Part shown: positions 15,741 through 23,724 of the stretch, one piece after another
Layout of the letters: every line of letters begins with the position of its first letter
How positions within the stretch are numbered: the first letter of the stretch is position 1
NCBI RefSeq assembly: GCF_016820555.1
Contig: NZ_JADHDW010000004.1
Location: forward strand, 62,001 to 126,000
Length of the DNA: 64,000 nt
Origin: Bacillus sp. REN10
GTDB lineage: Bacteria; Bacillota; Bacilli; Bacillales; Domibacillaceae
Reading direction: 5' to 3'
The notes under the pieces: generated by a model
Seen by the model: only the letters and a program-made list of their open reading frames with translations
Databases searched by the model: none
Told to the model about the DNA's origin: nothing
Program-made: the position numbers and the translations under genes

Positions 15741-16376
15741 TTATTTATTTCTCGCTATGAACGCCTGTAATTGATCAAGCGTTTGTATATTTTTATTGCA
15801 AGTTTCTTGGTTTTGGCAGATGTAGTTTCCTCTTTTCACAAACGTTCCCGGTTGAGGTCCTTTGACTTCTGTCATAAACAGGCCGACCTCTTCATATTGA
15901 TGGCAAATGGCGCAAATGCTTTTCTTCGTTACAGGACTGAATGTTCCTTGAATCCCTGTCAGTTTATTGTTGTATGGAGCAACAATAAATCTTTTTCCCG
16001 AACCAAGATCTTCCCAGCTTAAATAAGAAATCTCTTCCCAATGGACGTCCTTTAAAAAAGTCGTTTTCAGCTTCTTCGCTTTTGGGAATAATTTTTTCAG
16101 CGTTTGTTCGGTTACGGTTGGGAACGGAATGACGTAAAGTTTTAACTGCTCTAACAAGGCTTCAGCATCCGCTTTTTCCTCGATCGTCATAACAGGCGCG
16201 AGCACTTGCTGCTGTTCCTCATTCATCTCTGGAAACAAAGCGAAAATTTTCTCCTTTGCAAGAGATTTCAACGCTTGTAAAACATCTATATCAGACACGC
16301 TTGCATGGCCATTTATTAAAATTTGTGCCTGAGACTGAATGAAATGATATTGATCAATTCGAATAAACGGTTTCAT
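15741..16376 (-). CDS. FusB/FusC family EF-G-binding protein
   Basis: 211 residues from an ATG at 16376 (GAGGAGTG upstream). It matches the FusB/FusC layout: an N-terminal helical domain (about 1-80) and a C-terminal treble-clef zinc domain whose cysteines are visible as SICAICHQ (two Cys) and YICQNQETCNKN (two Cys). Proteins of this family bind elongation factor G and release stalled ribosome complexes, giving fusidic acid resistance. Chromosomal homologues in Bacillaceae are often intrinsic rather than acquired, so resistance strength is unknown. Transcribed alone. Confidence 0.85.
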   Translation of the reverse strand: MKPFIRIDQYHFIQSQAQILINGHASVSDIDVLQALKSLAKEKIFALFPEMNEEQQQVLAPVMTIEEKADAEALLEQLKLYVIPFPTVTEQTLKKLFPKAKKLKTTFLKDVHWEEISYLSWEDLGSGKRFIVAPYNNKLTGIQGTFSPVTKKSICAICHQYEEVGLFMTEVKGPQPGTFVKRGNYICQNQETCNKNIQTLDQLQAFIARNK

Positions 16377-16461
16377 AATTATCACTCCTCTTTCGTGTTA
16401 AGTGTAAAACATTGGATAACTTTTTGAAAGGGAGAAAATAAGTAAGAAACAAACTCGGCAT

Positions 16462-16508
16462 AAAAAAGAGTGTCCAGAAAGTTAGTGAAAACGGATCTTC
16501 TGGACACT
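16462..16508. terminator. Bidirectional terminator between the CD3324-like and FusB-like genes
   Basis: AGTGTCCAGAA (16469-16479) pairs with TTCTGGACACT (16498-16508). An A run at 16462-16467 serves the minus strand and a T run after 16508 the plus strand. It lies just downstream of the minus-strand gene ending at 16532. Confidence 0.8.
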
Positions 16509-16531
16509 TTTTTTATTGCTCTTATGAAAAA

Positions 16532-16795
16532 TCATTTCGTATACACGATTTTTTTAATCGTTTCTACAGAGAGGAAATAATCCTCGGCCAGCTGTTCTAG
16601 CGTTCGGCCATTTTGAAAGGCTTGTTGAATGGAGGCATTTCTATCATCGAGTGTTTTTCTGCTTCCCGAACGTGCGCCCCATCGTTGATAAGCTTTTTTT
16701 GGTTTAGGAATATAAATCGTTTCCCCTTGCACATATTTTTGAATTTCGATAATTAATTGTTCCGGTAAGACGTTAGTCGCTTTTACATAGCTCAT
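16532..16795 (-). CDS. CD3324 family small DNA-binding protein
   Basis: 87 residues from the ATG at 16795 (AAGGAGCGG upstream), beginning MSYVKATNVLPEQLIIEIQ. It contains the family signature YVQGETIYIPKPK and WGARSGSRKTLDDRN and a C-terminal helix-turn-helix (LEQLAEDYFLSVETIKKIV). It resembles the Mor/CD3324 group of small predicted regulators. Targets unknown. A longer upstream frame has no ribosome site and was not used. Confidence 0.8.
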   Translation of the reverse strand: MSYVKATNVLPEQLIIEIQKYVQGETIYIPKPKKAYQRWGARSGSRKTLDDRNASIQQAFQNGRTLEQLAEDYFLSVETIKKIVYTK

Positions 16796-16864
16796 TTTGC
16801 TCCGCTCCTTATTTACATAATGAAAAAATAAGGTGCAAAGCCAAATAGAATAGGCGATCATTAG

Positions 16865-16960
16865 TTAAATGAATGTCCACCCCATGCAAAGTATCGCCAT
16901 GTTTCTATCAGGCTTTGCATGAGTCGCTCCAGACTGTGGTAAACAGAGATGAGTTACCAT
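16865..16960 (-). CDS. Possible small ORF (31 aa)
   Basis: The ATG at 16960 follows a strong TTGGAGGT with six-base spacing on the minus strand, and the frame runs 31 codons (starting MVTHLCLPQS) to a TAA at 16865, 70 bases upstream of the CD3324-like gene. The sequence also forms hairpins (CATGCAAAG at 16883 with CTTTGCATG at 16913; TGGTAA at 16937 with TTACCA at 16954), so it may instead be a structured leader. No family recognised. Confidence 0.3.
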   Translation of the reverse strand: MVTHLCLPQSGATHAKPDRNMAILCMGWTFI

Positions 16961-17044
16961 TTGACCACCTCCAAGGATTTTAATTCCAATTTATTATAAA
17001 ATAAAATAAAGTTTTTTGCATCTTGCTAGGAAAGGAATTTCACA

Positions 17045-17575
17045 ATGGAATCTATTCAATGGCTGCCTCATCATCCAGCGCTTTTGTTTCTATTAAGTAT
17101 TGGCGTCAATATTGTGGTCGCGATTTCAGGGGTGTTGCCGAGTACATTTATTACAGCGGCCAATATCACTTTGTTCGGATTTAACGGTGGGCTTTTCGTA
17201 TCGATCATCGGGGAAGCGGCAGGAGCAGTTATCAGCTTCACTCTTTATCGCAAAGGGCTGAAAACATTCAAGATCAAACGAGAGAACAAGTTTCTGCAAA
17301 GGCTCGAGCAAACAAAAGGGGGAGAAGCCGTCTTTTTCGTTCTGTTTCTACGAATTATTCCTTTTGTTCCTTCAGGTGCGGTGACATTGGCAGCGGCTTT
17401 TAGCCAAATGAGCTTGCTTTCTTTCAGCATAGCGAGCACGATTGGCAAAATTCCTTCTTTATTGATTGAAGCGTATTCGGTTCAGCAAGTACTGAAATTA
17501 ACATGGCAATGGCAGCTCGGTTTGGCTACGTTGTTGGCAGTTAGTTATTTATTGTATAAATGGCGGAAAGGTTAA
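17045..17575 (+). CDS. VTT domain (TVP38/DedA-like) membrane protein
   Basis: 176-residue integral membrane protein. A VTT-type core is visible: GGLFVSIIGEAAGAVISFTLYRKG, then FLRIIPFVPSGAVTLAAAF and STIGKIPSLLIEAY. About five hydrophobic segments. The family is implicated in lipid scrambling or undecaprenyl phosphate transport, but the specific role of this YdjZ-like subgroup is not established. The ATG follows AGGAAAGG. Single gene, convergent with the acetyltransferase gene. Confidence 0.8.
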   Translation: MESIQWLPHHPALLFLLSIGVNIVVAISGVLPSTFITAANITLFGFNGGLFVSIIGEAAGAVISFTLYRKGLKTFKIKRENKFLQRLEQTKGGEAVFFVLFLRIIPFVPSGAVTLAAAFSQMSLLSFSIASTIGKIPSLLIEAYSVQQVLKLTWQWQLGLATLLAVSYLLYKWRKG

Positions 17576-17588
17576 TAGATAGAGAAAA

Positions 17589-17620
17589 AACGAACATCGG
17601 GCAAAAGCTCGATGTTCGTT
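17589..17620. terminator. Bidirectional terminator between convergent genes
   Basis: AACGAACATCG (17589-17599) pairs with CGATGTTCGTT (17610-17620); an A run precedes the left arm, serving the minus strand. The right arm touches the stop codon of the minus-strand gene. Confidence 0.8.
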
Positions 17621-18074
17621 AACGAATATATTTAATCATCGCTATTTCATCACAGCATTCTAACTTCGGACAGTTCATGCAATCAATCCACGTTTTTTCT
17701 GGAAGCTCTTCCCGATTAATGCGCTCAAATCCGCACTTTGTGAAAAACTCCGTTTCATAAGTTAACGAAATTACTCGCTTCACTTCTAATCTAGCAGCTT
17801 CATTCATGACATGATTCACTAATTTCCGGCCGACTCCCTTGCCTGCATGCTCAGGAGAGACGACTAACGAGCGGACTTCCCCAAGATCCTGACCTAGCAC
17901 ATGCAGCCCGGCTACCCCAAGAATTTGATCGCCTTCTTTCATCACATACAAGCTTTGGATTTGCTGATAAAGCGACAAAAGAGAACGAGGCAACACAATC
18001 CCCTTCTCCGCATACTCTTGAATTAACTCATAAATCGCTGGCACATCACTCGTTTTCGCATTCACAATATTCAT
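17619..18074 (-). CDS. GNAT N-acetyltransferase (ArgA/N-acetylglutamate synthase-like)
   Basis: 151 residues from the ATG at 18074, chosen because GAGGAG lies seven bases upstream (ATGs at 18080 and 18089 sit on or too close to it). The acetyl-CoA loop SPEHAGKGVGRKLVNHV is clear, and the C-terminus CMNCPKLECCDEIAMIKYI is cysteine-rich, typical of the small ArgA-like acetyltransferases of Bacillaceae. The substrate is not known; the name N-acetylglutamate synthase-like reflects family only. Confidence 0.83.
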   Translation of the reverse strand: MNIVNAKTSDVPAIYELIQEYAEKGIVLPRSLLSLYQQIQSLYVMKEGDQILGVAGLHVLGQDLGEVRSLVVSPEHAGKGVGRKLVNHVMNEAARLEVKRVISLTYETEFFTKCGFERINREELPEKTWIDCMNCPKLECCDEIAMIKYIR

Positions 18075-18145
18075 CCTCATTCTCCTCATCGTCCGTTATA
18101 AAAAGTAATTATAATTATGCAACAAAATGATTTAATATGCAATAG

Positions 18146-18174
18146 GGTGCCTGTCACTCCCCGAATTTTGTCGA
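18146..18174 (+). repeat. Dispersed 30-bp repeat (family A), copy 5
   Basis: GGTGCCTGTCACTCCCCGAA...TTGTCGAT on the plus strand, overlapping the end of a minus-strand gene. Read antisense it encodes the HAD protein's last residues STKFGE and its TGA stop. Confidence 0.85.
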
Positions 18175-18801
18175 TAATTTTTTTAGGTCGTCGATGACGA
18201 AATCGGCGTGATCGAGTTCGGCTGGTTGGGCAAAATCGAACTGTACACCAATCGCGAGTAGTTCATTGTCTTTTGCGGCTTGGATATCAGATAAACGGTC
18301 GCCTACTACCGCTCCAGAGGTAATCCCATTTTCTGTGATCACCTTCTTGACTAAGTCCGATTTATGCCCTGTGGCAATCGATTGAATACTGTATGTTTTT
18401 TTAATAAAACGATTCAACTGATATGTGTCGACAATCGCTTGTAAATATTCGACTTCTCCATTACTGGCGATGTATAAATCAAATGTTTTACTTAAATCAG
18501 CCAATGTGCTCTCTACATGAGGATACAGCGCGCCTTGATGATGTTTGATTTGTTCAATCAGTTGGATATGAAACCGTTGATTGCTTTGCTGACGAATATT
18601 TGTTGAATGCGCTGGGCATAACGTTTCCCACACCACAGGCAAAGGCACGCCCATAATTTTTCTATAGGTATCAATGGGAGTGGTGCCTTGCCATAATCCT
18701 TCTTTCCGCAATTCTGCAAATGTCGCTTCTAGCGCTGGTTCTAAAATTAAATTCGTTTGAAATAAAGTACCATCCATATCAAAAATAATAGCTGAACTCA
18801 C
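18154..18801 (-). CDS. HAD superfamily hydrolase (phosphoglycolate phosphatase-like)
   Basis: 215 residues from a GTG at 18801 (AAGGGGG upstream); the open frame runs farther 5' but lacks homology before VSSAIIFDMDGTLF. HAD motif I is FDMDGTLF, motif II is IASNGE, and motif IV is VVGDRLSDIQAAKDN. The helical cap has PGP-like form, so the substrate is a small phosphorylated metabolite. The last six residues (STKFGE) and the stop codon come from a dispersed repeat read in antisense, so the native C-terminus has been replaced or extended. Confidence 0.85.
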   Translation of the reverse strand: MSSAIIFDMDGTLFQTNLILEPALEATFAELRKEGLWQGTTPIDTYRKIMGVPLPVVWETLCPAHSTNIRQQSNQRFHIQLIEQIKHHQGALYPHVESTLADLSKTFDLYIASNGEVEYLQAIVDTYQLNRFIKKTYSIQSIATGHKSDLVKKVITENGITSGAVVGDRLSDIQAAKDNELLAIGVQFDFAQPAELDHADFVIDDLKKLSTKFGE

Positions 18802-18952
18802 AAAAAAGCCCCCTTGTTTCATTATTTGTAAATTGTAGCATAGGGAGGAAAGGAGGGAGTGAAAATCGAGGGATTCGGCAAAAGTAGTTAGCGTCTCAGC
18901 AAAAAAATCCCCCACCACCCATAAAGAGGATGATCATCTCGATTGGATTAAT

Positions 18953-18981
18953 TTGTAAGAATCATATAAGTAAAGTATAAT
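18953..18981 (+). promoter_or_regulatory. Candidate sigma-A promoter
   Basis: TTGTAA (18953-18958), a 17-base spacer, then TATAAT (18976-18981), 35 bases upstream of the TTG start at 19016. Confidence 0.65.
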
Positions 18982-19015
18982 AGTGTTAAATTTTGTCATG
19001 GGAGGAGGAGAATTA

Positions 19016-19534
19016 TTGAATAGGAAAAATAGCTTGATTGCCGTGCTTGTACTGACTAATATCATTTCACTTATATTTGTCGTTTATTTTTATCGAGAGA
19101 AGCAGTTTATTCATGATCCGGACAATGCTAGAATCATGCAAATTGCTGGTTCTAATGGAGAATGGGAAGTCGTTGGAGGGAATATCTTTTTAGATCCTAC
19201 TAAATACTTAGTAACAAGTGGGGGTGTCGAATACATTGGAAATCAATCGATTGATATCAAAAGCATCGAGAAGAGAATGTTCATTATTAGAAAAGATGGA
19301 ACAGAAGATTCGCTCCATACAAGTGCAGCTGAAGTGGAAGAAACGATCTCCAAAGGCTACAAAACTGGTACCGGTTCTGTCGGTGAATCACTCGATAAAG
19401 AATGGTATGAGAAAAGATTAAAAGAAAGTGGAAATGGCCAACTAGTTGTAGAGATTACATACGAAACAATGAAGGGAAAAAGAGTGACAAGCAAAATCAT
19501 TACCCTTCCTTATGAATTAGTGCCATATGACTAG
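19016..19534 (+). CDS. Membrane-anchored hypothetical protein
   Basis: 172 residues from a TTG at 19016, chosen because GGAGGAGGAG sits just upstream with six-base spacing. One N-terminal membrane helix (about 6-26, AVLVLTNIISLIFVVYF) is followed by an extracytoplasmic domain of mixed beta character (VVGGNIFLDPTKYLVTSGGVEYIG). No family recognised. Good promoter upstream. Its TAG stop abuts a dispersed repeat but is not supplied by it. Confidence 0.7.
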   Translation: MNRKNSLIAVLVLTNIISLIFVVYFYREKQFIHDPDNARIMQIAGSNGEWEVVGGNIFLDPTKYLVTSGGVEYIGNQSIDIKSIEKRMFIIRKDGTEDSLHTSAAEVEETISKGYKTGTGSVGESLDKEWYEKRLKESGNGQLVVEITYETMKGKRVTSKIITLPYELVPYD

Positions 19535-19563
19535 GGTGCCTGGCACGCCCCGAATTTTGTCGA
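19535..19563 (+). repeat. Dispersed 30-bp repeat (family A), copy 6
   Basis: GGTGCCTGGCACGCCCCGAA...TTGTCGAC immediately follows the stop codon of the hypothetical membrane protein gene and precedes a bidirectional hairpin. Confidence 0.82.
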
Positions 19564-19570
19564 CTAGAAA

Positions 19571-19594
19571 AGCTCCTGAGGTTATTCAGGAGCT
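19571..19594. terminator. Hairpin between convergent genes
   Basis: AGCTCCTGA (19571-19579) pairs with TCAGGAGCT (19586-19594). An A run to the left and CTTT to the right suit weak bidirectional termination. It overlaps the end of the OsmC-family gene. Confidence 0.6.
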
Positions 19595-20034
19595 CTTTCG
19601 ATTGTGGCTTCTAGTTGGAGGTCGACGTTGCCTTGGAGGGCACGGCTGATCATGCAGGATTGTTCTGCTTTAGCCGCTAGTTTTTCGGCTAAGGCGATGT
19701 CGCGATCGGAGGCGTCGGCTTTTAAAATTACTTTCGGACGATGGATGATGGTTTGATAGGTCACCACTCCACGCGTCACATCGACAATCCCTTCAGACTC
19801 CATCGTGAGCGACTCTTTCTCTAACTTATTGAACTCTAGCATTGCCGCAAGTGTGATCAAATAGCATGTTGAAGCCGCTCCAAGCAGCATTTCATCCGGA
19901 TTCGTCCCAATCCCTGGTCCATTCATTTCTGTTGGAATCGAGACTTCTGTTTTTAAGTTACCTGATTCAATGTGTCCTACGCCATTTCGTAAACCTGGCC
20001 AGTCGGCTTTTAAATGAAAATGATGTTGTGTCAT
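19582..20034 (-). CDS. OsmC/Ohr family peroxiredoxin-like protein (YmaD-like)
   Basis: 150 residues with the OsmC fold. The two redox cysteines are visible in LLGAASTCYLITLAAML (first) and AEQSCMISRAL (second), the arrangement used to reduce organic hydroperoxides. Length matches the OsmC/YhfA type. The ATG at 20034 follows AAAAGGGGAC. Single gene; the neighbouring methyltransferase is on the same strand 58 bases upstream and may be co-transcribed. Confidence 0.88.
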   Translation of the reverse strand: MTQHHFHLKADWPGLRNGVGHIESGNLKTEVSIPTEMNGPGIGTNPDEMLLGAASTCYLITLAAMLEFNKLEKESLTMESEGIVDVTRGVVTYQTIIHRPKVILKADASDRDIALAEKLAAKAEQSCMISRALQGNVDLQLEATIERAPE

Positions 20035-20092
20035 AAAAAACAGTCCCCTTTTCTTTTATTTCCACGGAAATAGTTGATTTCCGTCGATAACC

Positions 20093-20695
20093 CTATCCTC
20101 TTTTCACTCCATAAAACTGGATCACATGAGAAAGTCCTTGATGAAGACTTCCTTCTTGCCGTTCCACTTCTCCAACAAAAAAATGTTTGATCTGCCAGTT
20201 AGAGAAGGTGGCTAAAAATTCTTCTGGACGGTACAGCATGTTAATGTCGCGTGGTCCACCAGTTTTGTAGTGGAGTTGCTCAGTGGAATACACTTCGCAA
20301 AGAAAGCTGCCGCCTGTTTTTACCGCTTGTTCAATTTGTCTTAACGTGTTTATACGCAAGTCGTGATCGAAATGGCCAAATACACAAGTAATATGATCCC
20401 ATGCGTCCTTTTCCCACGGTGCTTCCTGTAAATCCACCCATTTCGTTTCTACGTGGACCCCTTTTTCGGCGGCTAATGTCTTTGTTTTTTCTAAGCCGGC
20501 CATAGAATAATCCCAAGTAGTGATAGTGTGCCCCAAAGACGCTAAGTATACAGCATTTCTTCCTTCTCCCTCTGCAATCGCCAATACGTTGCCTTGGGGG
20601 AGAAGAGGAGCTTTTTCTCGAATAAAAGCATTTGGCTCTTTGCCATAAACAAATGCCTCTTGGCCGAACCGCTCGTTCCAATGTTCTTTCGTCAT
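20093..20695 (-). CDS. SAM-dependent methyltransferase (class I, TehB/TPMT-like)
   Basis: 200 residues from the ATG at 20695 (AAGGGG upstream), starting MTKEHWNERFGQEAFVYG. The SAM-binding motif I is NVLAIAEGEGRNAVYLASLG and the acidic post-I residue is TTWDYS; the motif around DHITCVFGHF corresponds to motif II. Related proteins methylate small thiol or chalcogen compounds (tellurite-resistance TehB-like), but the substrate here is not determined. Confidence 0.83.
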   Translation of the reverse strand: MTKEHWNERFGQEAFVYGKEPNAFIREKAPLLPQGNVLAIAEGEGRNAVYLASLGHTITTWDYSMAGLEKTKTLAAEKGVHVETKWVDLQEAPWEKDAWDHITCVFGHFDHDLRINTLRQIEQAVKTGGSFLCEVYSTEQLHYKTGGPRDINMLYRPEEFLATFSNWQIKHFFVGEVERQEGSLHQGLSHVIQFYGVKRG

Positions 20696-20957
20696 CTCAA
20701 AATACCCCTTTATGTATTTTGAAACTAGTATACACGATGCCAATTATGTCTGTCATTTTTTATGCCTTGTACAACAAATCCCTCAGCTGTAAGGACTATT
20801 TTCAAAGTTCCATTGGATGATGGGTAAATGTTTAGGAGATTCGTTTACAATATTTTTATATACTGATAAAATAATGTAATGAATGGCCTTTTAGTTTATG
20901 TTGTTCAGTTTGATTGATGTAAGGCAAAAGAGAGAAAAAAAGGGAGGGATGAGAAAG

Positions 20958-22337
20958 ATGGCTACTATTCAAAAGAGGATGCCGGCAATCATCGGATTTC
21001 TTTTTGGGTTATGTATGATGATCAATGCCTTTCCACCTATGGCACATGCTCAAAAAACAGCGGCTGATGTGGTTAAGCAAATAAGATTATTAGACGCAAA
21101 GGGACAGTCAAAAAACAGTTTTCATGAGTATGAAGATGTGAAAATCGAAATAGAGTGGTCAGCAAAAGCAGCGCTGCAAGCAAAAGATCAAGTGGTGATT
21201 GAACTTCCAAAGGAACTAGAAGCGCATGTTGAAAAAGTTCCAATGAAAGATTCTACTGGAAAGTCGATCGGACAATGCACTTCTAGCAAAACGACCATTA
21301 CCTGTGTATATGATGAGGCTGTAAAGGCAAATACAAAGGGAATGATCCTTCTTCCAGCAAAAATCAAAGAAGTGGAAGAACAAGAAGCTGACAAAAAATT
21401 AGCATTTAAAGTAAACGGTGAAAGTCAATATGTAGCCGTTCATCTCGTTGCCGATAATGGCAAGAAAGATGGAGAGAAAACGGCTGCTAAAAGCAGCAAT
21501 CAAAAAGTGAAGCCGGCTGCTGTAACGGATGGAACCGTCAATGAAAACCCTAAGCCGCAAGCGCATATTCAAATTGTTAAAGTAGATGAGGAAGATCAGA
21601 ATAAGCTGTTGGCGGGAGCTTATTTTGACCTTTTACAAAATGGCAAGATCGTTGATTCTTTAGTGACGGATGCTGATGGAAGAGCGACATCGAAGCAGCT
21701 TCTTGCAGGCACTTATACATTGAAAGAGACAAAAGCACCGACAGGCTATCAATTGCTGGGAAAAACAATCGATGTGAAGGTCGAAAGCGAGCGGGACGTT
21801 TTACTGATTGTTCCGAATGTGAAAGAGCTTGGCAGTTTAAAAGTGCTTAAGAAAGATGGTAAAACAGGTGCGCTCTTAAAAGGTGCCCAATTCCGATTGT
21901 ATGATGAAGAGGGTCACTCTGTTTCACAGCCAAAAACAACAGATCAAAATGGAGTTGTTCTGTTTGAGAAATTAGCCTCAGGTCAATATTTATTAGAAGA
22001 AACAAAGGCGCCTGAAGGCTACAATGCTTCCAATGTGAGATACTCCGTCAAAATTGTAGCGGGAGAAGTGACGCAATTAGAAGTGAAGAATGAAAAGAAA
22101 GCCTCTCTTCCGAAGCAACCTATTTCCTCCCACGGAACAGGAGTGGGTATACCGGTAAAAAAACCAAATTCGTCCACAACAATCACAAAGAAGCCAACAA
22201 CATCTAGCACAACAAAAAACAAACAGAAAAGCAATACGAATTCTTCAAAGAAATTACCTCAAACAGGTGATGCTGGCTCAATGGCTCCGATTCTTGGTGC
22301 GATCTTAATTGCAGCAGCAATTCGTTTGAAAATCTAA
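20958..22337 (+). CDS. LPXTG-anchored surface protein with SpaA/prealbumin-like domains
   Basis: 459 residues from the ATG at 20958 (GGAGGG nine bases upstream). A signal peptide (about 1-31, ending AHAQ) is followed by an adhesin-type beta domain (about 35-165), then two SpaA-like prealbumin domains (about 205-290 and 295-380) carrying the repeated ETKAPxGY motif, a Ser/Thr/Lys-rich wall-spanning region, KLPQTGDAG as the sortase signal, a hydrophobic anchor and a short basic tail. It is attached to peptidoglycan by sortase; the class A sortase gene lies 61 bases downstream. SpaA domains often form isopeptide bonds, so this may be a minor pilin-like or collagen-adhesin-like protein. Confidence 0.9.
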   Translation: MATIQKRMPAIIGFLFGLCMMINAFPPMAHAQKTAADVVKQIRLLDAKGQSKNSFHEYEDVKIEIEWSAKAALQAKDQVVIELPKELEAHVEKVPMKDSTGKSIGQCTSSKTTITCVYDEAVKANTKGMILLPAKIKEVEEQEADKKLAFKVNGESQYVAVHLVADNGKKDGEKTAAKSSNQKVKPAAVTDGTVNENPKPQAHIQIVKVDEEDQNKLLAGAYFDLLQNGKIVDSLVTDADGRATSKQLLAGTYTLKETKAPTGYQLLGKTIDVKVESERDVLLIVPNVKELGSLKVLKKDGKTGALLKGAQFRLYDEEGHSVSQPKTTDQNGVVLFEKLASGQYLLEETKAPEGYNASNVRYSVKIVAGEVTQLEVKNEKKASLPKQPISSHGTGVGIPVKKPNSSTTITKKPTTSSTTKNKQKSNTNSSKKLPQTGDAGSMAPILGAILIAAAIRLKI

Positions 22338-22345
22338 AAACATAC

Positions 22346-22377
22346 ATTCCCTCGTCCAATTACGAGGGAATTTTTTT
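22346..22377 (+). terminator. Terminator between the LPXTG gene and the sortase gene
   Basis: ATTCCCTCG (22346-22354) pairs with CGAGGGAAT (22363-22371) followed by six more T. It sits between substrate and sortase genes, so sortase expression may depend on read-through. Confidence 0.85.
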
Positions 22378-22398
22378 CTTAAAGAAAGGAGAGAGACT

Positions 22399-23016
22399 AT
22401 GCGAAAATGGATCGTCGGTCTATTATTCACAGCAGGCATTATTCTCATCATTTCCCCATTGATGAAGTACCAGCTCATTGACTTTAGTGCGTCGAAAGTA
22501 TCGATGGATGAATATTCTGCGGAAGAATTACAACAAAATAACGAGAGGAAAGCCACATTTGACTATGAAGCGATTACTCCGCCCACTATGACAAATGTAC
22601 TGAAGACCACAGTAAAGATGGATAATCCAGCCGTTATAGGGACGATTACCATCCCCGATGTAGATATCGAACTGCCTATACTGAAAGGAACAACGAATGC
22701 GAACTTGCTGATCGGTGCAGCGACGATGCGGGAAAATCAGCAAATGGGAAAAGGAAATTATCCGCTCGCCGGTCACCATACTCGCTCAAAAGAACAATTT
22801 TTTGGTCGTGTGCCGGAATTGAAAACAGGAGCCGATATCTATTTATCTGATAAAAAGAATAAGTATCACTACAAAGTGACGGAAAACAAAATCATTTCCG
22901 AAACGGAAGCCGATGTGATCAATGATACGGCGGAAAACAAAATTACGTTGATCACTTGTGATGTGCCAACAGAGACGAGTAAACGTGTGATAGTACAAGG
23001 TGTACTGGTTGAATAA
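22399..23016 (+). CDS. srtA: Class A sortase
   Basis: 205 residues: an N-terminal membrane anchor (about 5-22) and a sortase barrel. The catalytic His is in LAGHHTRS, Cys in ITLITCDV and Arg in TSKRVIV, and the GTITIPDVDIELPILKG strand is typical of class A. It cleaves LPXTG-like signals and joins proteins to cell wall. Its likely substrate is the KLPQTG protein just upstream. AAAGGAGAG precedes the ATG. Confidence 0.92.
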   Translation: MRKWIVGLLFTAGIILIISPLMKYQLIDFSASKVSMDEYSAEELQQNNERKATFDYEAITPPTMTNVLKTTVKMDNPAVIGTITIPDVDIELPILKGTTNANLLIGAATMRENQQMGKGNYPLAGHHTRSKEQFFGRVPELKTGADIYLSDKKNKYHYKVTENKIISETEADVINDTAENKITLITCDVPTETSKRVIVQGVLVE

Positions 23017-23095
23017 TTCTCATCAAATGTTAATTTTTCTCTGATTCTTTTTTTACCTTCTCCGATTATAATTAGTACAAAAGGAGGAGGATAAA

Positions 23096-23659
23096 ATGAA
23101 GAGAAAATGGTGGACGCTCGCGTTAACAGGCGCACTCGCTTTAGGCGGCATGACGCAAACAGCGGAGGCAGCTACTCATAAAGAGAAAAACGCCGCAGTA
23201 AAAATTACGCGTGATCAAGCAAAGAAAATCGCATTAAAAAGTGTCAAAGGCAAAGTGACGGATGTGGATTTAGAGAACAAAAATAATCAATGGGCGTACG
23301 AAGTGGAAATCCGGACAGCTAAAGGTGACAAAGAAGTATCCGTCGATGCCCAAACCGGCAAAGTCGTATCAAAGAAAAACAATGAGCAACCAGCCAAAAA
23401 CAAAATGAAAATCACGCGTGACGAAGCAAAGAAAATCGCGTTGGAACATGTCGATGGCAAAGTGACCGACATTGATTTAGATAGAAAAAACAACCAATGG
23501 GTCTATGAAGTAGAAGTCATCACAGTAACAGGTGAAGTCGAAGTGTATATCAACGCCCAAACAGGTGAAGTCTCATCTATTCGCCCTGAAGATGACAAAT
23601 ACAATGATGATCGCTATCAAGACCAAGATGATGACCATGACGAAGAAGATGATGATTGA
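23096..23659 (+). CDS. Secreted protein with two PepSY domains and an acidic tail
   Basis: 187 residues. A signal peptide (about 1-25, ending AEAATH) is followed by two tandem PepSY repeats (about 38-95 and 103-160), each with ITRDxAKKIAL, GKVTDxDLxxKNNQW and a final NAQTG or DAQTG. The tail is very acidic (DQDDDHDEEDDD), possibly binding cations. PepSY proteins often inhibit or modulate peptidases at the cell surface. AAAAGGAGGAGG precedes the ATG and TATAAT lies at 23067-23072. Single gene. Confidence 0.85.
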   Translation: MKRKWWTLALTGALALGGMTQTAEAATHKEKNAAVKITRDQAKKIALKSVKGKVTDVDLENKNNQWAYEVEIRTAKGDKEVSVDAQTGKVVSKKNNEQPAKNKMKITRDEAKKIALEHVDGKVTDIDLDRKNNQWVYEVEVITVTGEVEVYINAQTGEVSSIRPEDDKYNDDRYQDQDDDHDEEDDD

Positions 23660-23673
23660 TCAATAGCCATTGC

Positions 23674-23706
23674 AAGAGGCGAACTTTTTGTTTGCCTCTT
23701 TTTGTT
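23674..23706 (+). terminator. Terminator after the PepSY gene
   Basis: AAGAGGC (23674-23680) pairs with GCCTCTT (23694-23700), followed by TTTT. Confidence 0.65.
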
Positions 23707-23724
23707 TGCGAAATTAAAAGTATT

